Of a stretch of 64,000 bases of DNA, positions 56,771 to 64,000 are shown in pieces. Position 1 is the first letter of the stretch, and each line of letters begins with the position of its first letter. The notes beneath the pieces were generated by a model, which ran no database searches, was not told the origin of the DNA, and saw only the letters and a list, made by a program, of their open reading frames with translations. The DNA is from Alcaligenes faecalis (lineage in GTDB: Bacteria; Pseudomonadota; Gammaproteobacteria; Burkholderiales; Burkholderiaceae_B), in assembly GCF_002443155.1 (NCBI RefSeq), contig NZ_CP023667.1, positions 1,984,001-2,048,000 of the forward strand. Reading direction: 5' to 3'. The translations under genes and the position numbers were made by a program.

Positions 56771-57421
56771 GTGACCGAGGAACTCAGCTCTCTTAGCCCT
56801 AATAACGACAAGCCCGAACAGGAGGAAGCAGCCGTCTGCAAGCGGCTGCGTGAACTGCGGCGTGAACATCGCCTGACTCTGGATACCCTGGCCGAACGCT
56901 CCGGCTTTACCAAAGGCTATTTATCCAAGATCGAGAATGGCAACAAAGCCCCTCCCATCGGAACCTTGGCTCGCATTGCACGAGCCATGGGAGTGGACTT
57001 GAGCGTCTTCTTTGTCGATCCGGATCAAGACAATCCCACCATGCCGCTAAGCCAGGACTCACCGGTGTCTGTAGTACACAGTTGGGAACGCAAACCGGTC
57101 AGCCGCGGAGGCAGCGAGTACGGCTACGACTACGTCAGTCTTGCTCATAAAAAAGCCAACCGAAACATGGATCCGTTCATGTTCACCTTCCCCCAACACA
57201 CTGATCCTCAAGTATTTTTTGAGCATGCCGGCGAAGAGTTCGTCTACTTGTTAACTGGTACGGTTGAATTCGAATTCAAGATTCACGGCCAATTGGCCAA
57301 AGTCCGGCTTGAAGCGGGCGATAGCATGTATTTCGAGTCCAACACGCCCCACCGAGGCCGCGCGCTGGATGGGGACGCCCAGGCATTGGTAGTGATTATC
57401 GAACCACCCAGCGAGGAATAA
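56771..57421 (+). CDS. XRE-family regulator with C-terminal cupin domain
   Basis: A regulator of about 216 residues with an N-terminal HTH (RLRELRREHRLTLDTLAERS, GFTKGYLSKIENGNKAPPIG) and a C-terminal cupin_2 domain (FEHAGEEFVYLLTGTVEFEF, LEAGDSMYFESNTPHRGRA), the layout of SutR/PuuR-like regulators that sense small metabolites. Two GTG starts are possible (56726 and 56771); the second has GGA at a suitable distance. It lies in the middle of the transporter-cupin-ferredoxin-DJ-1 cluster and is the likely local regulator. Confidence 0.8.
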   Translation: MTEELSSLSPNNDKPEQEEAAVCKRLRELRREHRLTLDTLAERSGFTKGYLSKIENGNKAPPIGTLARIARAMGVDLSVFFVDPDQDNPTMPLSQDSPVSVVHSWERKPVSRGGSEYGYDYVSLAHKKANRNMDPFMFTFPQHTDPQVFFEHAGEEFVYLLTGTVEFEFKIHGQLAKVRLEAGDSMYFESNTPHRGRALDGDAQALVVIIEPPSEE

Positions 57422-57456
57422 GAAACTGAGTCGGACATTCTTGTTGCCAAAAAGGA

Positions 57457-57497
57457 AATATTTAAATATTATTAGGAAACTTTTACGGAGGTTTCCT
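57457..57497 (+). promoter_or_regulatory. Two dyads overlapping the ribosome binding site of the DJ-1 gene
   Basis: AATATTTAAATATT (57457-57470) is a perfect 14-base palindrome. AGGAAAC (57474-57480) and GTTTCCT (57491-57497) form a perfect inverted repeat whose spacer holds the GGAG before ATG 57499. A bound repressor or an RNA hairpin would hide the start. Confidence 0.55.
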
Positions 57498-57498
57498 T

Positions 57499-58134
57499 AT
57501 GCGCATTGGCATCATCCTGTACGAAGACGTAGAGCCCATTGAAATTGGTATTTTGGGCACCCTGTCCATGGCAAAACGCCTGGCCCCAGAGCTGCAGTAC
57601 CACACGCTCTCCGAAACCGGCGGAGTCATACGATTGCGCAACGGTTTGCAGCTAGAGACGGAATACAGCTTTGCACAAGCTCCCGCCGCCGATGTCACCA
57701 TCATCACGGGTGGTCCAGGCTGGAAAACACAGGCCAACAACCCCGTATTGTTAAATTTTTTACGCCAACGTCATGCTAGTGGGGATGTCATGGTGAGCGT
57801 CTGTACAGGGGCGCTGCTACTGGCCAGCGCCCGATTACTGGATGGCCGTACTGCAACCAGCAAAGCCGCCTATGCAGCCCCGGAGACCTCACCCCTGAGC
57901 ACATTGGCCGAAATGACCGTGAACTGTTCTGTACGCGAAGCCTTGTTGGTTGACGAAGGAGACATCATCACCGGCGGCGGGGTTAGCCTATGTGTGGACC
58001 TGACGCTCTACTTGCTGGAACGCTTCCTGGGGCCAGAGCTCGCTGCACGTACGGCCCATATCATGGAATACAGTGCTGCCCGAGCCGCCAATCAGGCACG
58101 TTTACCCAGCTTAATAAAACCCATCCACGCCTAA
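57499..58134 (+). CDS. DJ-1/PfpI family protein
   Basis: A 211-residue single-domain glutamine-amidotransferase-like protein. The nucleophile elbow VSVCTGALLLASARLLDGR carries the conserved Cys (about residue 101), with GVVIRLRNGL-like upstream text, IITGGPGW and DIITGGGVSLCVDL. It resembles isonitrile hydratase (InhA) and the ThiJ-like N domain of GlxA regulators, but has no HTH. ATG 57499 is preceded by GGAG within an inverted repeat. It ends the XRE-cupin cluster. Activity is not certain. Confidence 0.82.
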   Translation: MRIGIILYEDVEPIEIGILGTLSMAKRLAPELQYHTLSETGGVIRLRNGLQLETEYSFAQAPAADVTIITGGPGWKTQANNPVLLNFLRQRHASGDVMVSVCTGALLLASARLLDGRTATSKAAYAAPETSPLSTLAEMTVNCSVREALLVDEGDIITGGGVSLCVDLTLYLLERFLGPELAARTAHIMEYSAARAANQARLPSLIKPIHA

Positions 58135-58149
58135 GAGCAAACTGCACAG

Positions 58150-58175
58150 CCTGTTGTTCTGTATCGAACAACAGG
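58150..58175. terminator. Hairpin between the DJ-1 gene and kup
   Basis: CCTGTTGTTC and GAACAACAGG form a perfect ten-pair stem with loop TGTATC between the two convergent stops (58134 and 58184). No U tract follows on either strand, so it may block polymerase in a factor-dependent way. Confidence 0.5.
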
Positions 58176-58183
58176 CACAGTTG

Positions 58184-60070
58184 CTACAGCTCCACCTGTA
58201 TCCCCATCTCCACCACACGATTAGGCGGGATCTTGAAAAAGCGCGTGCTACGGCTGGCATTACGTGCCATGAATGCAAACAAGCGGCGACGCCAGCCCAG
58301 ATACCAAGGCTGACGCGATTGAATCATCACCGTCTGGCGCGACAGGAAGTAGGACGTCTGCATAGGTTCCAGATTCAGCTCCGGATGCTCCAGCGTAATC
58401 TGCTCCAGCAATTGCGGCACATTGGGCTCCTGCTTGAAGCCCCAGGACGCCACCGCCTGCCAGCTGCCGCGGCTTAGACGTTGCAGGCTATAGCGTTCCC
58501 CAAACGGCACGTAAGGCACGCCAGCACTGGTTACAGTCAAGAACAGGACCTGTTCGTGCAGGACTTTATTGTGTTTCAGGTTATGCAATAAGGCCGGAGG
58601 GACCGAGTCGGGAATGGTGCTCATGAACACCGCCGTACCTGGTACGCGGGTTGGGGCGTACTCCTCCAGATTCAGCAAAAATTCTTTTAGCGGCTGCTTG
58701 TTTTCCAGCAAGCGCTCGTGCAAAGCGGCACGCCCCTGACGCCAGGTCAGCATCAAGCCCAGCAGCACAGCGCCCACCAGCAATGGCAGCCAGCCACCTT
58801 CCAGAATCTTGAGCGCATTGGCCGAGAACAAGAGCATGTCCAGAATCAGGAAAATACCCAAGAGCCCCAACCAGGCCCAGCGTTTGATACCACTTGCATG
58901 ACGCGGCAGCAGCACCAGAGCCAGCAAGCTGGTCATCAGCATGGTGCCTGTGACCGCAAAACCATAAGCATGAGCCAGACGATCCGAGGAGCCAAAGCTC
59001 AGGACCAGAATCATCACCGCCACGCATAGCAGCAAGTTCACACGCGGCAGGTAGATCTGCCCTTCTTCTTTGGCCGAAGTGTGTTGAATCACCATGCGTG
59101 GCCAGAACCCAAGCTGCACCGCCTGACGAGTCACGGAGAAGGCCCCGGAGATGACGGACTGGGAGGCAATCACCGTTGCTACGGTTGCCAGCATCACCAT
59201 GGGCACCAGGGCCCAGTTGGGGGCCAGGAAGAAGAAAGGATTACGGATCGCGGCCGGGTCGGAAATCAGCAAAGCCCCTTGGCCGAAATAACACAGGACC
59301 AGGCAAGGCATCACAATCATGAACCAGGCTTTGCGTATCAAGGGACGACCAAAATGGCCCATATCGGCATACAAAGCCTCGGCACCAGTCAGGGCCAGAA
59401 CCAGCGCTCCCAACAGTAAAAAGGTTTGCCAGGGTGCCTCAGCAATAAACGCCACGGCCCACCGCGGGTCCAAGGCCATCAAGACCTGGGGATGTTCAAT
59501 AATGCGCCATAATCCCAGGCCGCCCAGCACCAGAAACCAGGTCAACATAATGGGACCGAACAGCTTGCCCATGGTGCCCGTGCCGTGCGACTGAATCAGG
59601 AACAAAGCCAGCAAGACCCCAAGGGCCAAGGGCACGACCCAGGGGTCAAGTACATGGGACACCATGCCTATGCCTTCCAGTGCCGACATCACGGAAATGG
59701 CGGGGGTAATAATGCTGTCCCCGTAAAACAAGGCAGCACCGATCAGGCCCAGCACCACAATAATCTGGCGACGTGACCCCTGAATACCGCGTGCAGCCAA
59801 TTCCATCAGGGCCAGCGTGCCGCCCTCGCCCTTGTTATCCAGACGCAGCACCACCGTCACATACTTGATGGAAACCACCAGGGTCAGCAACCAGAACAGC
59901 AAGGACAGCACTCCATAGACCTGTTCGGCACCGGGCTGTCCGTACGCGCTCAAGGCCACTTTCATGGTGTAGAGCGGGCTGGTTCCAATATCGCCGTACA
60001 CCACGCCTAAAGCGCCCATTAACAAGGCGGCCTGAGCCGCTTTTCTGGGGTTTTCTGTTGCTGTGTTCAA
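58184..60070 (-). CDS. kup: Potassium uptake protein Kup
   Basis: A 628-residue KUP/HAK/KT potassium:proton symporter. Twelve membrane segments; signatures GVVYGDIGTSPLYTMK, LRLDNKGEGGTLALMEL, GDSIITPAISVMSALEGI and ADMGHFGRPLIRKAW. The C-terminal cytosolic domain begins near residue 455. The only start compatible with the frame is TTG 60070, which follows the kinase stop TAA by a single codon in the same frame; the first ATG is at codon 18, inside the first helix. Co-translation with the kinase is therefore likely. Confidence 0.93.
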   Translation of the reverse strand: MNTATENPRKAAQAALLMGALGVVYGDIGTSPLYTMKVALSAYGQPGAEQVYGVLSLLFWLLTLVVSIKYVTVVLRLDNKGEGGTLALMELAARGIQGSRRQIIVVLGLIGAALFYGDSIITPAISVMSALEGIGMVSHVLDPWVVPLALGVLLALFLIQSHGTGTMGKLFGPIMLTWFLVLGGLGLWRIIEHPQVLMALDPRWAVAFIAEAPWQTFLLLGALVLALTGAEALYADMGHFGRPLIRKAWFMIVMPCLVLCYFGQGALLISDPAAIRNPFFFLAPNWALVPMVMLATVATVIASQSVISGAFSVTRQAVQLGFWPRMVIQHTSAKEEGQIYLPRVNLLLCVAVMILVLSFGSSDRLAHAYGFAVTGTMLMTSLLALVLLPRHASGIKRWAWLGLLGIFLILDMLLFSANALKILEGGWLPLLVGAVLLGLMLTWRQGRAALHERLLENKQPLKEFLLNLEEYAPTRVPGTAVFMSTIPDSVPPALLHNLKHNKVLHEQVLFLTVTSAGVPYVPFGERYSLQRLSRGSWQAVASWGFKQEPNVPQLLEQITLEHPELNLEPMQTSYFLSRQTVMIQSRQPWYLGWRRRLFAFMARNASRSTRFFKIPPNRVVEMGIQVEL

Positions 60071-60073
60071 GGC

Positions 60074-61213
60074 TTAGTTTCCAATCAAAGTATCGTGCCG
60101 GGTCAGACGCGCGCCAATACGCGGACCGGGAAAAACAATGGTGATGCGGGTACCCGGAAAATCAGGACGACTCATCAAGCTCCACCAGGCGCCATGGGCG
60201 CGGGCAATTTCCTGCACAATGGCCAAACCCAAACCGGAGCCGCCCGCCTGCGTGCCAGGGGAACGGTAAAAGGCCTCAAACACGCGCTGCTGTTCGCTGG
60301 CCTCAATACCCGGTCCATGATCTTCCACCGACAAGGAGGGTGGATTGCTGGCTACCCGCAGGACAATGCGGTCTGTCCCCAGCCCATAGCGCAAAGCGTT
60401 ATCCATCAAATTCGACAGCAGTTCGCGCAAGAGCACAGGCGCGGCATCAATCCACACCGGCTTTTCAGGTGCCAGCAAATGGATTTCCACCCCATGCTGG
60501 CGGGCCTGCAAGAACCAGTCGCCTCCTTCCTCGCGCACCCATTCGCACAAATCCAGGCGTACAAAACTGTCTTTAATATTGCTGTCCGCATCGGTACGAG
60601 CCAGCACCAGCAACTGCTGCCCTAAACGAATCATGCGGTCCGACACGCTTTTGATGCGCTCGGCCCGTTGGCGTATGTCATCTGGCAACGGTCGTGCCAG
60701 CATCAGCTCGGACTCCAGTTGCAAACCCGACAAGGGCGTGCGTAACTGATGCGCGGCATGGCCAATAAAACGCTTTTGCGCCTGCAGCGTATCACGCTGA
60801 CGTTCCAGCAATTCGTTAAAGTGCTCCACCAGCGGCACTATTTCAGCAGGCAAGGCGCTGGCATCCAGGCGTTCGAAGTCGTCATCGGAGCGGTTGCGGA
60901 TTTGTTGTGACAAATCATCAATGGACGCCAGCTGCGAGCGAATCCCCGAGAGCAACACCCAGGCAATCAGACTGACCAACAAGACCTGACTGAGCGCCAT
61001 GGTCCAGAAGATATCGCGCAGCAGCCAGTCTTCCAGGCTCATGCGGCGTGTCAGTATCCAGGTAACGCTCAGGTCGAGCACCACCAGAATGGAGATCGGG
61101 GGAAACAGACGGCCCATCAGCTTGCGGGCCAAAGAACCGGGAGCAAGAAAGCGCTCCAGCCAGCCTCGCAACAAGGAGGTTTTTACCGCTGGAGAAAGAT
61201 GCTGATCGGGCAT
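60074..61213 (-). CDS. Sensor histidine kinase upstream of kup
   Basis: A 379-residue kinase with two membrane helices (about residues 36-54 and 68-90) and only about 13 residues between them, so it has no real periplasmic sensor domain. HisKA His155 lies in GHAAHQLRTPLSGL; N box LSNLMDNALRYGLG; G boxes DHGPGIE and GGSGLGLAIV. TctE/QseC-like family. It follows its response regulator by 39 bases and runs directly into kup. Confidence 0.9.
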   Translation of the reverse strand: MPDQHLSPAVKTSLLRGWLERFLAPGSLARKLMGRLFPPISILVVLDLSVTWILTRRMSLEDWLLRDIFWTMALSQVLLVSLIAWVLLSGIRSQLASIDDLSQQIRNRSDDDFERLDASALPAEIVPLVEHFNELLERQRDTLQAQKRFIGHAAHQLRTPLSGLQLESELMLARPLPDDIRQRAERIKSVSDRMIRLGQQLLVLARTDADSNIKDSFVRLDLCEWVREEGGDWFLQARQHGVEIHLLAPEKPVWIDAAPVLLRELLSNLMDNALRYGLGTDRIVLRVASNPPSLSVEDHGPGIEASEQQRVFEAFYRSPGTQAGGSGLGLAIVQEIARAHGAWWSLMSRPDFPGTRITIVFPGPRIGARLTRHDTLIGN

Positions 61214-61252
61214 GGTTGACCTAAAGTTTCAGGCAGCGGGCACTGGCTGCCG

Positions 61253-61933
61253 TTACGCTCCGGCCACGCTCTCCACATCGAGCAAATAGCCAAAGCCGCG
61301 CACAGTCTGTATGACAGCCCCGGTGCCTTCCAGGCGCTTGCGCAAACGATACACGTAGACTTCGACCGCATTGTCGCTGAAATCCGCATCCCAGGCAGAC
61401 AGGGAGTTGATAATTTGCTGCTTGGTGACCACACGACCAGCCCGCATCATCAGCATTTCCAGTACGGACAATTCCCGTACCGACAAGGTCACACGCTGAC
61501 CGGCACAACGCAGCTCGCGGCCAATGGTATCAAAACTCAAGGGACCCACATCAATAATGGGCTGTACCTGACCACTGCGGCGTCGCCCAAATACGCGTAC
61601 ACGAGCGGCCAGCTCGGACAGGTCAAAGGGCTTGATCAGGTAGTCGTCCGCACCGGCGTCCAGACCACCGACGCGATCCTCAACGCCATCACGCGCGGTC
61701 AGAATCAGAACGGGAATGGCATTGCCCTGCTGGCGCAATTGGCGCAGCACATCCAGGCCACTGATGCCGGGCAAGTTCAAGTCCAGAAGCAGAAGGTCGT
61801 AGACCTGGGCAGCCAGCTCCTTCAAGGCGCTTTCGCCTTCCTGGAGCCAATCAACCGCGTAGCCCTGGTCGTTGAGAAATTCCTGCAGTGCGGCGCCCAG
61901 TATGGCGTCGTCTTCGATAACTAGTACACGCAT
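61253..61933 (-). CDS. OmpR-family response regulator upstream of kup
   Basis: A 226-residue regulator: receiver with Asp51 in LLLLDLNLPGISGL, Lys in YLIKPFDLSELAARV, and a winged-helix DNA-binding domain (VVTKQQIINSLSAW, NAVEVYVYRLRKRLEGTG). Standard start MRVLVIEDD. With its kinase and kup it forms one minus-strand run. Its target genes are not visible, but kup is the nearest. Confidence 0.9.
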   Translation of the reverse strand: MRVLVIEDDAILGAALQEFLNDQGYAVDWLQEGESALKELAAQVYDLLLLDLNLPGISGLDVLRQLRQQGNAIPVLILTARDGVEDRVGGLDAGADDYLIKPFDLSELAARVRVFGRRRSGQVQPIIDVGPLSFDTIGRELRCAGQRVTLSVRELSVLEMLMMRAGRVVTKQQIINSLSAWDADFSDNAVEVYVYRLRKRLEGTGAVIQTVRGFGYLLDVESVAGA

Positions 61934-61954
61934 TCGGGGGATTTTATTACGAAA

Positions 61955-61992
61955 CTGGCCCCTCGCGTTGCAGATGCAAAGCGAGGGGCCAG
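61955..61992. repeat. Long inverted repeat between exbD and the response regulator gene
   Basis: CTGGCCCCTCGC and GCGAGGGGCCAG (61955-61966, 61981-61992) pair perfectly, and the loop adds TTGCA/TGCAA, giving 17 pairs in 38 bases with one mismatch. Minus-strand transcripts from exbD would end with a weak TTTCGT after the stem; probable terminator or stabiliser of the exbBD transcript. Confidence 0.65.
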
Positions 61993-62020
61993 AAAAAACA
62001 ACACGAAGAAGAACCTGGAA

Positions 62021-62521
62021 TTACAGAGCTGGTTTAGGCTCGACGGCCTTCTGATCGGCGACGGCGCCTTCTTGGGCTTCACCCTCATCACCCGCTGCCT
62101 TGGTCGTTGGACCTGGGCGGGTGATGAAACCCAGACGGGTCAGGCCGGAAGCCTTGGAGCGGCTCATGACCTGGGCCAGAGTTTCGTAGCGAGTATCGGT
62201 ATCAGCACGGATACGCAATTCAGGCTGAGGCTGATCCTTGGAATAAGGGGCCAGCGTAGCGGTCAGGTCTTCCAGCGCCACCGGCTGCTCATTCACGAAG
62301 ATCTGCCCTTCTGCATCAATCGCCAGATCAATCGTTTTAGGATCTTGCTGAACCGGTTCGGACGTCGCCTGGGGCAGCTGAATCTTGATGGAGTGCGACA
62401 GCAACGGAGCGGTGATCAGAAAGATCACCAGCAACACCAGCATCACGTCGATCAACGGCACCATATTGATTTCGGACAGCGCAGAGCCCGAATTGCGATT
62501 ATCAAAGCTGCCAAAAGCCAT
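62021..62521 (-). CDS. exbD: Biopolymer transport protein ExbD
   Basis: ExbD is part of the inner-membrane motor that energises TonB. The 166-residue product has one membrane helix (about residues 20-42) carrying the essential Asp (NMVPLIDVMLVLLVIFLI), then a periplasmic domain (DLAIDAEGQIFVNEQPV). A Glu/Ala-rich tail of 25 residues (TKAAGDEGEAQEGAVADQKA) is longer than usual. It follows exbB by two bases. Confidence 0.94.
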   Translation of the reverse strand: MAFGSFDNRNSGSALSEINMVPLIDVMLVLLVIFLITAPLLSHSIKIQLPQATSEPVQQDPKTIDLAIDAEGQIFVNEQPVALEDLTATLAPYSKDQPQPELRIRADTDTRYETLAQVMSRSKASGLTRLGFITRPGPTTKAAGDEGEAQEGAVADQKAVEPKPAL

Positions 62522-62523
62522 GA

Positions 62524-63381
62524 TTAGTGCTCCCGCTTGGCAGCGGCTGCCGAGCTCGATGCTGCACCGCCACCCGAGCTGGGGACACGACGCAGAACAG
62601 GTTGATTATCCTGCACAGGCTGGCCTGTGGTCAGGAAGGTGAACAGGTCATGGGCAAACGCGTCCAGCTGGGACAGGTAAACGCGGTTGGTGCGCACAAA
62701 GGCGTTGTAGGCCAACACGGCAGGGATCGCTACCGCTAGCCCCAGACCAGTCATCACCAGCGCTTCACCCACGGGGCCGGCGATCTTGTTCAGCGTCACA
62801 CCGTCAGACAGACCAATATTGATCAGAGCGTGGTACACACCCCAAACCGTACCGAACAGACCCACAAACGGAGCGGTAGAACCCACCGAAGCCAGCAGCG
62901 TCAGGCCGTTTTCCAGCTTGGCGGTTTCTTCGTCCATGACTTTACGCATGATGCGCGAGACAAAGGCATCCGTAGAGCCCTTCTCTTCCAGACGCATGGC
63001 GCCGTATTTCACATGGTGTTTTTGAGCGTGAATAGCGTGACTGGCCAGGTGGCTGAACGGATCGCGTGCACCGTGGGTGGCAATTTCGTTTTCAACCTGC
63101 TCCAGGGAACTGGCGGACCAGAACTCGCGCATGAAACCGTGCGAGCGGCGCTTCAGGCGGAAGGACAACACGCCTTTGACGATGATCAGGTACCAGCTGG
63201 CAACCGACATCAAGGCCAGAATCACGAACAGGGTCTTGCCGACCACATCACTTTGCTGGATAAAGTGCAGCACCCCGGTCGCTTCCTCAGCGGCAGCAAC
63301 ACTGGCGGCAGCCTGATCTGCAACAGGCCCTGCAACTTGTGCCAGGCTTACCCATACGCTTTGAAATAGTTCCTGCATCAT
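62524..63381 (-). CDS. exbB: MotA/TolQ/ExbB proton channel protein
   Basis: The 285-residue ExbB has an N-terminal extension and three membrane helices (about residues 47-70, 160-185 and 200-225). The family core LTLLASVGSTAPFVGLFGTVWGVYHALI is present (as LLASVGSTAPFVGLFGTVWG) with VGEALVMTGLGLAVAIPAVL. A His/Lys-rich C-terminus (AAAKREH) closes it. It lies ten bases after tonB and just before exbD. Confidence 0.95.
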   Translation of the reverse strand: MMQELFQSVWVSLAQVAGPVADQAAASVAAAEEATGVLHFIQQSDVVGKTLFVILALMSVASWYLIIVKGVLSFRLKRRSHGFMREFWSASSLEQVENEIATHGARDPFSHLASHAIHAQKHHVKYGAMRLEEKGSTDAFVSRIMRKVMDEETAKLENGLTLLASVGSTAPFVGLFGTVWGVYHALINIGLSDGVTLNKIAGPVGEALVMTGLGLAVAIPAVLAYNAFVRTNRVYLSQLDAFAHDLFTFLTTGQPVQDNQPVLRRVPSSGGGAASSSAAAAKREH

Positions 63382-63390
63382 TGATATATC

Positions 63391-64000
63391 CTAGTAAACA
63401 AAGTCGAAAGGAATATCGGCCATGGCACGATAGGCCACACCATTTTCCGTATACGGTTTGAAACGCGCTGTGCGTACTGCCTTCAGTGCCGACTCGTCCA
63501 GACGTTCATAGCCTGAGGAGCTTTGTACTTTGGCTTCCAGCACGGTTCCTTGGGTTGAAATCACTACACGAACCACCACGCGGCCCTGCTCACGACGGCG
63601 CTCGGAAGCCCGTGGGTACACAGGCACAGGACGACGTCCCAAATAGTCCACCCGGCCAATCAGCTTGGGCCGATCACCATCCGTAGAGCGCGCGGCGGTC
63701 TGGGAGGTGTTGTCCGTTGCCGGGCCAGCTTGAGCGGCAGGGGCTGCCGGTTGAGCAGGCTGCGGGGTTTCTGCCGGTGGGACCTCGGGCTTGGGCTGTG
63801 GCTTGGGCTTGGGTTTCGGCTTGGGTTTTGGTTTGGGCTTGGGCGGCTCGGGAATCGGCGGTTTTTCCACGATAGGCTCTGGCTCGGGTTCCGGCTCAAC
63901 AACCGGTTCGGGCTCAGGCTCGGGATCAGGTTCCACCTCGGGTTCGGGTTCAGGCTCCGGCTCGGCCACCACCTCTTCAGGAGGGGCGCTGACCTGCTCT
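63391..64000 (-). CDS. tonB: TonB energy transducer, partial at window edge
   Basis: The 3-prime part of tonB; the frame is open at the window end (at least 203 codons), so the membrane anchor lies outside. It shows a Glu-Pro repeat region, then a Lys-Pro repeat (KPKPKPKPKPKPQPKPE), a disordered linker, and the C-terminal TonB domain (RVDYLGRRPVPVYPRASERR, GRVVVRVVISTQGTVLEAKV, SALKAVRTARFKPYTENG). It spans the periplasm to energise outer-membrane receptors. A GTG at 63972 is probably not the start. Confidence 0.94.
   Translation of the reverse strand, partial: EQVSAPPEEVVAEPEPEPEPEVEPDPEPEPEPVVEPEPEPEPIVEKPPIPEPPKPKPKPKPKPKPKPQPKPEVPPAETPQPAQPAAPAAQAGPATDNTSQTAARSTDGDRPKLIGRVDYLGRRPVPVYPRASERRREQGRVVVRVVISTQGTVLEAKVQSSSGYERLDESALKAVRTARFKPYTENGVAYRAMADIPFDFVY

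Noticed and set aside
1..64000. CRISPR arrays, insertion sequences, prophage, tRNA or rRNA
   Set aside because: No regularly spaced direct repeats, transposase, integrase, or RNA gene sequence was seen; all gaps are short and regulatory in character.

Overview
The window reads as a chromosomal segment of a betaproteobacterium of the order Burkholderiales, most likely an Alcaligenaceae member close to Alcaligenes. The reasons are the hemC-hemD-hemX-hemY run, a DUF2889 gene beside sucCD, a metR/metE pair, an LexA-controlled recA followed by recX, and protein sequences that resemble Bordetella/Alcaligenes relatives. This placement rests on remembered family resemblance, not on a search. Coding density is high, many genes overlap by ATGA, and I see no rRNA, tRNA, insertion sequence, prophage or CRISPR array.

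Layout. 1-5045 (minus): part of a Tad/Flp pilus locus (Flp pilin, TadG-like protein, prepilin-like minor protein, unknown secreted protein, CpaB, secretin, start of a further gene). 5203-11955 (minus): terC, a 41-codon membrane ORF, hemC, hemD, hemX, hemY, ppa and an FAH-family hydrolase. 12258-14984 (minus): sucC, sucD and a DUF2889 gene. 15257-18589: divergent metE/metR. 18752-20466 (minus): recA-recX. 20673-25574 (plus): a TctDE-like two-component system directly followed by an MHS-type transporter with a large periplasmic insert, then rdgC. 25612-32759: AraC regulator divergent from an acyl-CoA ligase, crotonase, DUF485, ActP and MmsA genes, which looks like a carboxylate uptake and CoA-dependent degradation operon. 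32943-43685 (minus): a1pha-2-macroglobulin and pbpC, then a SecD-P1-like lipoprotein, a membrane protein and a long PyrB with an HTH-like N-terminal extension.

44029-54144: a DUF697-like protein, nitronate monooxygenase, hemN with an FNR-type box, then a complete six-gene Mrp/Mnh cation/proton antiporter operon (fused A/B, C, D, E, F, G) and a small secreted Cys-containing protein. 54212-58134: a small accessory cluster of MHS transporter, ChrR-like cupin, FdxA-like ferredoxin, XRE-cupin regulator and DJ-1/PfpI protein, whose intergenic regions share an AGGAAACTT-like element and inverted repeats. 58184-61933 (minus): a two-component system whose kinase gene runs almost directly into kup. 62021-64000 (minus): exbD, exbB and a tonB gene cut by the window edge.

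The most promising places for something new are the XRE-cupin cluster with its shared operator-like motifs, the HTH-extended aspartate carbamoyltransferase, the translationally embedded 41-residue membrane protein between terC and hemC, the lipoprotein that looks like an isolated SecD P1 head, and the kinase-kup junction.
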